The position numbers were made by a program, and so were the translations under genes. A stretch of DNA of 5,654 nt from Clostridia bacterium (GTDB taxonomy: Bacteria > Bacillota > Clostridia > Oscillospirales > Acutalibacteraceae), in assembly GCA_900754145.1 (NCBI GenBank), contig CAAEBW010000230.1, forward strand, positions 1-5,654, written 5' to 3'. Positions 4,826-5,654 of the stretch are shown piece after piece. The stretch's first letter is position 1. Every line of letters starts with the position of its first letter. The notes beneath the pieces were generated by a model. The model ran no database searches. It worked only from the letters and a program-made list of their open reading frames with translations, and was not told the DNA's origin.

Positions 4826-5654
4826 AGGCGCTGTCTTCCTTTAAAAATTGCTTTAGCATTGTGTAGCGTAGGGTTTTACGGTCATTTGCGACCATATCAC
4901 TCCAGACCGTCTCGTCTCCCACCGCGACAAGCAGTTTTTTTGCCCTTGTAACGGCGGTATATAAAAGATTTCGGTACTTAAGCTTTTGCGGCACCTCGAA
5001 AAGCGGCAAGACAACGCAGGTATACTCGCTTCCCTGACTTTTATGTACCGTGACCGCGTAGGCGAGCTCCAACTGACCCAAATCCTCCGAAAAATATGTA
5101 ACAACCCTGTCGTCAAAACGTACCTTTAATACCCCGCCGCGCTTGTCAATATCGGTGATAAAGCCGACATCGCCGTTAAATACACCTGTGCCGTATTCGC
5201 CGTTATCCCGTCTGTATTGCAAATCATAATTATTCTTAATCTGCATAACCTTGTCGCCCTCGCGCAGATATATCCCCTTAAAGGCAAGCTGGGACTTACC
5301 CGAGGTGTTCGGATTAAGGGCGCTTTGCAGGATATTGTTAAGGTTTACGGTTCCCGTTTCGGTCATTCTTGAGGGGCAAAGCACCTGAATATCGCGTATC
5401 GGGTCAAGACCGTAGGCGGTCGGAAGCCGCTCGGACACAAGCTCAAGCACAGTATTACTTACCGAAAACCTGTCCTGACGTCTCAGAAAAAAGCAGTCCG
5501 ACTCCTTCGAGGAAAAATCAGCGCTTTTACCGTTTATAATCGCGTGGGCGTTGGTCACAATTTTACTTTTCCCCGCCTGCCTGAACACCTTTTTAAGGCG
5601 GATTGAGGGAAAAATATCGGAAGATAAAATATCATTAAGCACGTTTCCCGCTCC
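4800..5654 (-). CDS. recD2: RecD2-type SF1B DNA helicase, C-terminal part (cut by window edge)
   Basis: The last 284 residues of an ATP-dependent 5'-3' DNA helicase of the RecD2/TraA class, which acts without RecBC in DNA repair and recombination. The frame runs open into the window edge (GAGNVLNDI at its first residues), so the start is missing; the full family length is usually about 700-750 residues. Visible motifs are LKKVFRQAGKSKIVTNAH at about residues 21-38 (motif IV region), an SH3-like insert around MQIKNNYDLQYRRDNGEYG and VFNGDVGFITD, motif V/VI-type TVHKSQGSEY, and LLYTAVTRAKKLL near the C-terminus containing the arginine-finger-type R. The Walker A and DEAD-box-like motifs lie outside the window. 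The gene ends at TAA 4802-4800, within comF, giving a 26-nt overlap. The GTG at 5642 is an internal valine codon, not a start. Confidence 0.93.
   Translation of the reverse strand, partial: GAGNVLNDILSSDIFPSIRLKKVFRQAGKSKIVTNAHAIINGKSADFSSKESDCFFLRRQDRFSVSNTVLELVSERLPTAYGLDPIRDIQVLCPSRMTETGTVNLNNILQSALNPNTSGKSQLAFKGIYLREGDKVMQIKNNYDLQYRRDNGEYGTGVFNGDVGFITDIDKRGGVLKVRFDDRVVTYFSEDLGQLELAYAVTVHKSQGSEYTCVVLPLFEVPQKLKYRNLLYTAVTRAKKLLVAVGDETVWSDMVANDRKTLRYTMLKQFLKEDSAYESFDKPY

Noticed and set aside
4853..5116. Minus-strand 87-codon frame inside the helicase gene
   Set aside because: It lies out of frame within the conserved C-terminal helicase motifs and has Arg/Ser-rich shadow composition.
1..5654. 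tRNA, rRNA, CRISPR arrays, insertion sequences or prophage parts
   Set aside because: No repeat-spacer pattern, transposase-like protein, terminal inverted repeats or tRNA cloverleaf was seen; coding density and gene order look like ordinary core chromosome.

Overview
The window reads as a chromosomal segment from a low-to-medium GC Gram-positive bacterium, most likely a member of the Clostridia (Oscillospirales-like). This rests on clostridial-type protein sequences, strong Shine-Dalgarno sites, sigma-A-type promoters and a recD2-comF-mreB gene order. The taxonomic call is inference from protein character, not a search result. Every gene I can support lies on the minus strand, so transcription runs from high to low coordinates.

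Region A (5654 to about 3044) holds the C-terminal part of a RecD2-type helicase (cut by the window edge), a ComF-family phosphoribosyltransferase-like protein overlapping it by 26 nt, and an MreB-family actin homologue. The MreB homologue has its own extended -10 promoter at the end of comF. It is divergent: the glutamate usually found before the proline in the connect-1 helix motif is a glycine.

Region B (3043 to 2775) is the most interesting part. It contains a textbook sigma-A promoter (TTGACA, 17 bp, TAAAAT), then a ribosome binding site and a 22-residue ORF that is strikingly rich in aromatic codons (2 Phe and 5 Tyr, with a Phe-Tyr-Tyr-Tyr run). Next come a segment able to form an antiterminator and a strong intrinsic terminator that ends about 16 nt before the next start codon. 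This is the architecture of a ribosome-mediated transcription attenuator of the pheL/trpL kind, here apparently sensing tyrosine and/or phenylalanine. I know of no described example in this exact context, and in Firmicutes such pathways are more usually controlled by T-boxes or proteins.

Region C (2774 to 1) is the operon under that control: a PLP-dependent class I/II aminotransferase, a bifunctional chorismate mutase/prephenate dehydratase (PheA, with an ACT domain), and the N-terminal 160 residues of 3-dehydroquinate synthase (AroB, cut by the window edge). The genes are tightly packed (11-nt gap, then a 4-nt ATGA overlap). Together they cover an early shikimate step (AroB), the committed steps to phenylpyruvate (PheA) and a plausible final transamination. 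The leader peptide composition therefore matches the pathway it precedes, which is the main independent support for the attenuator reading.
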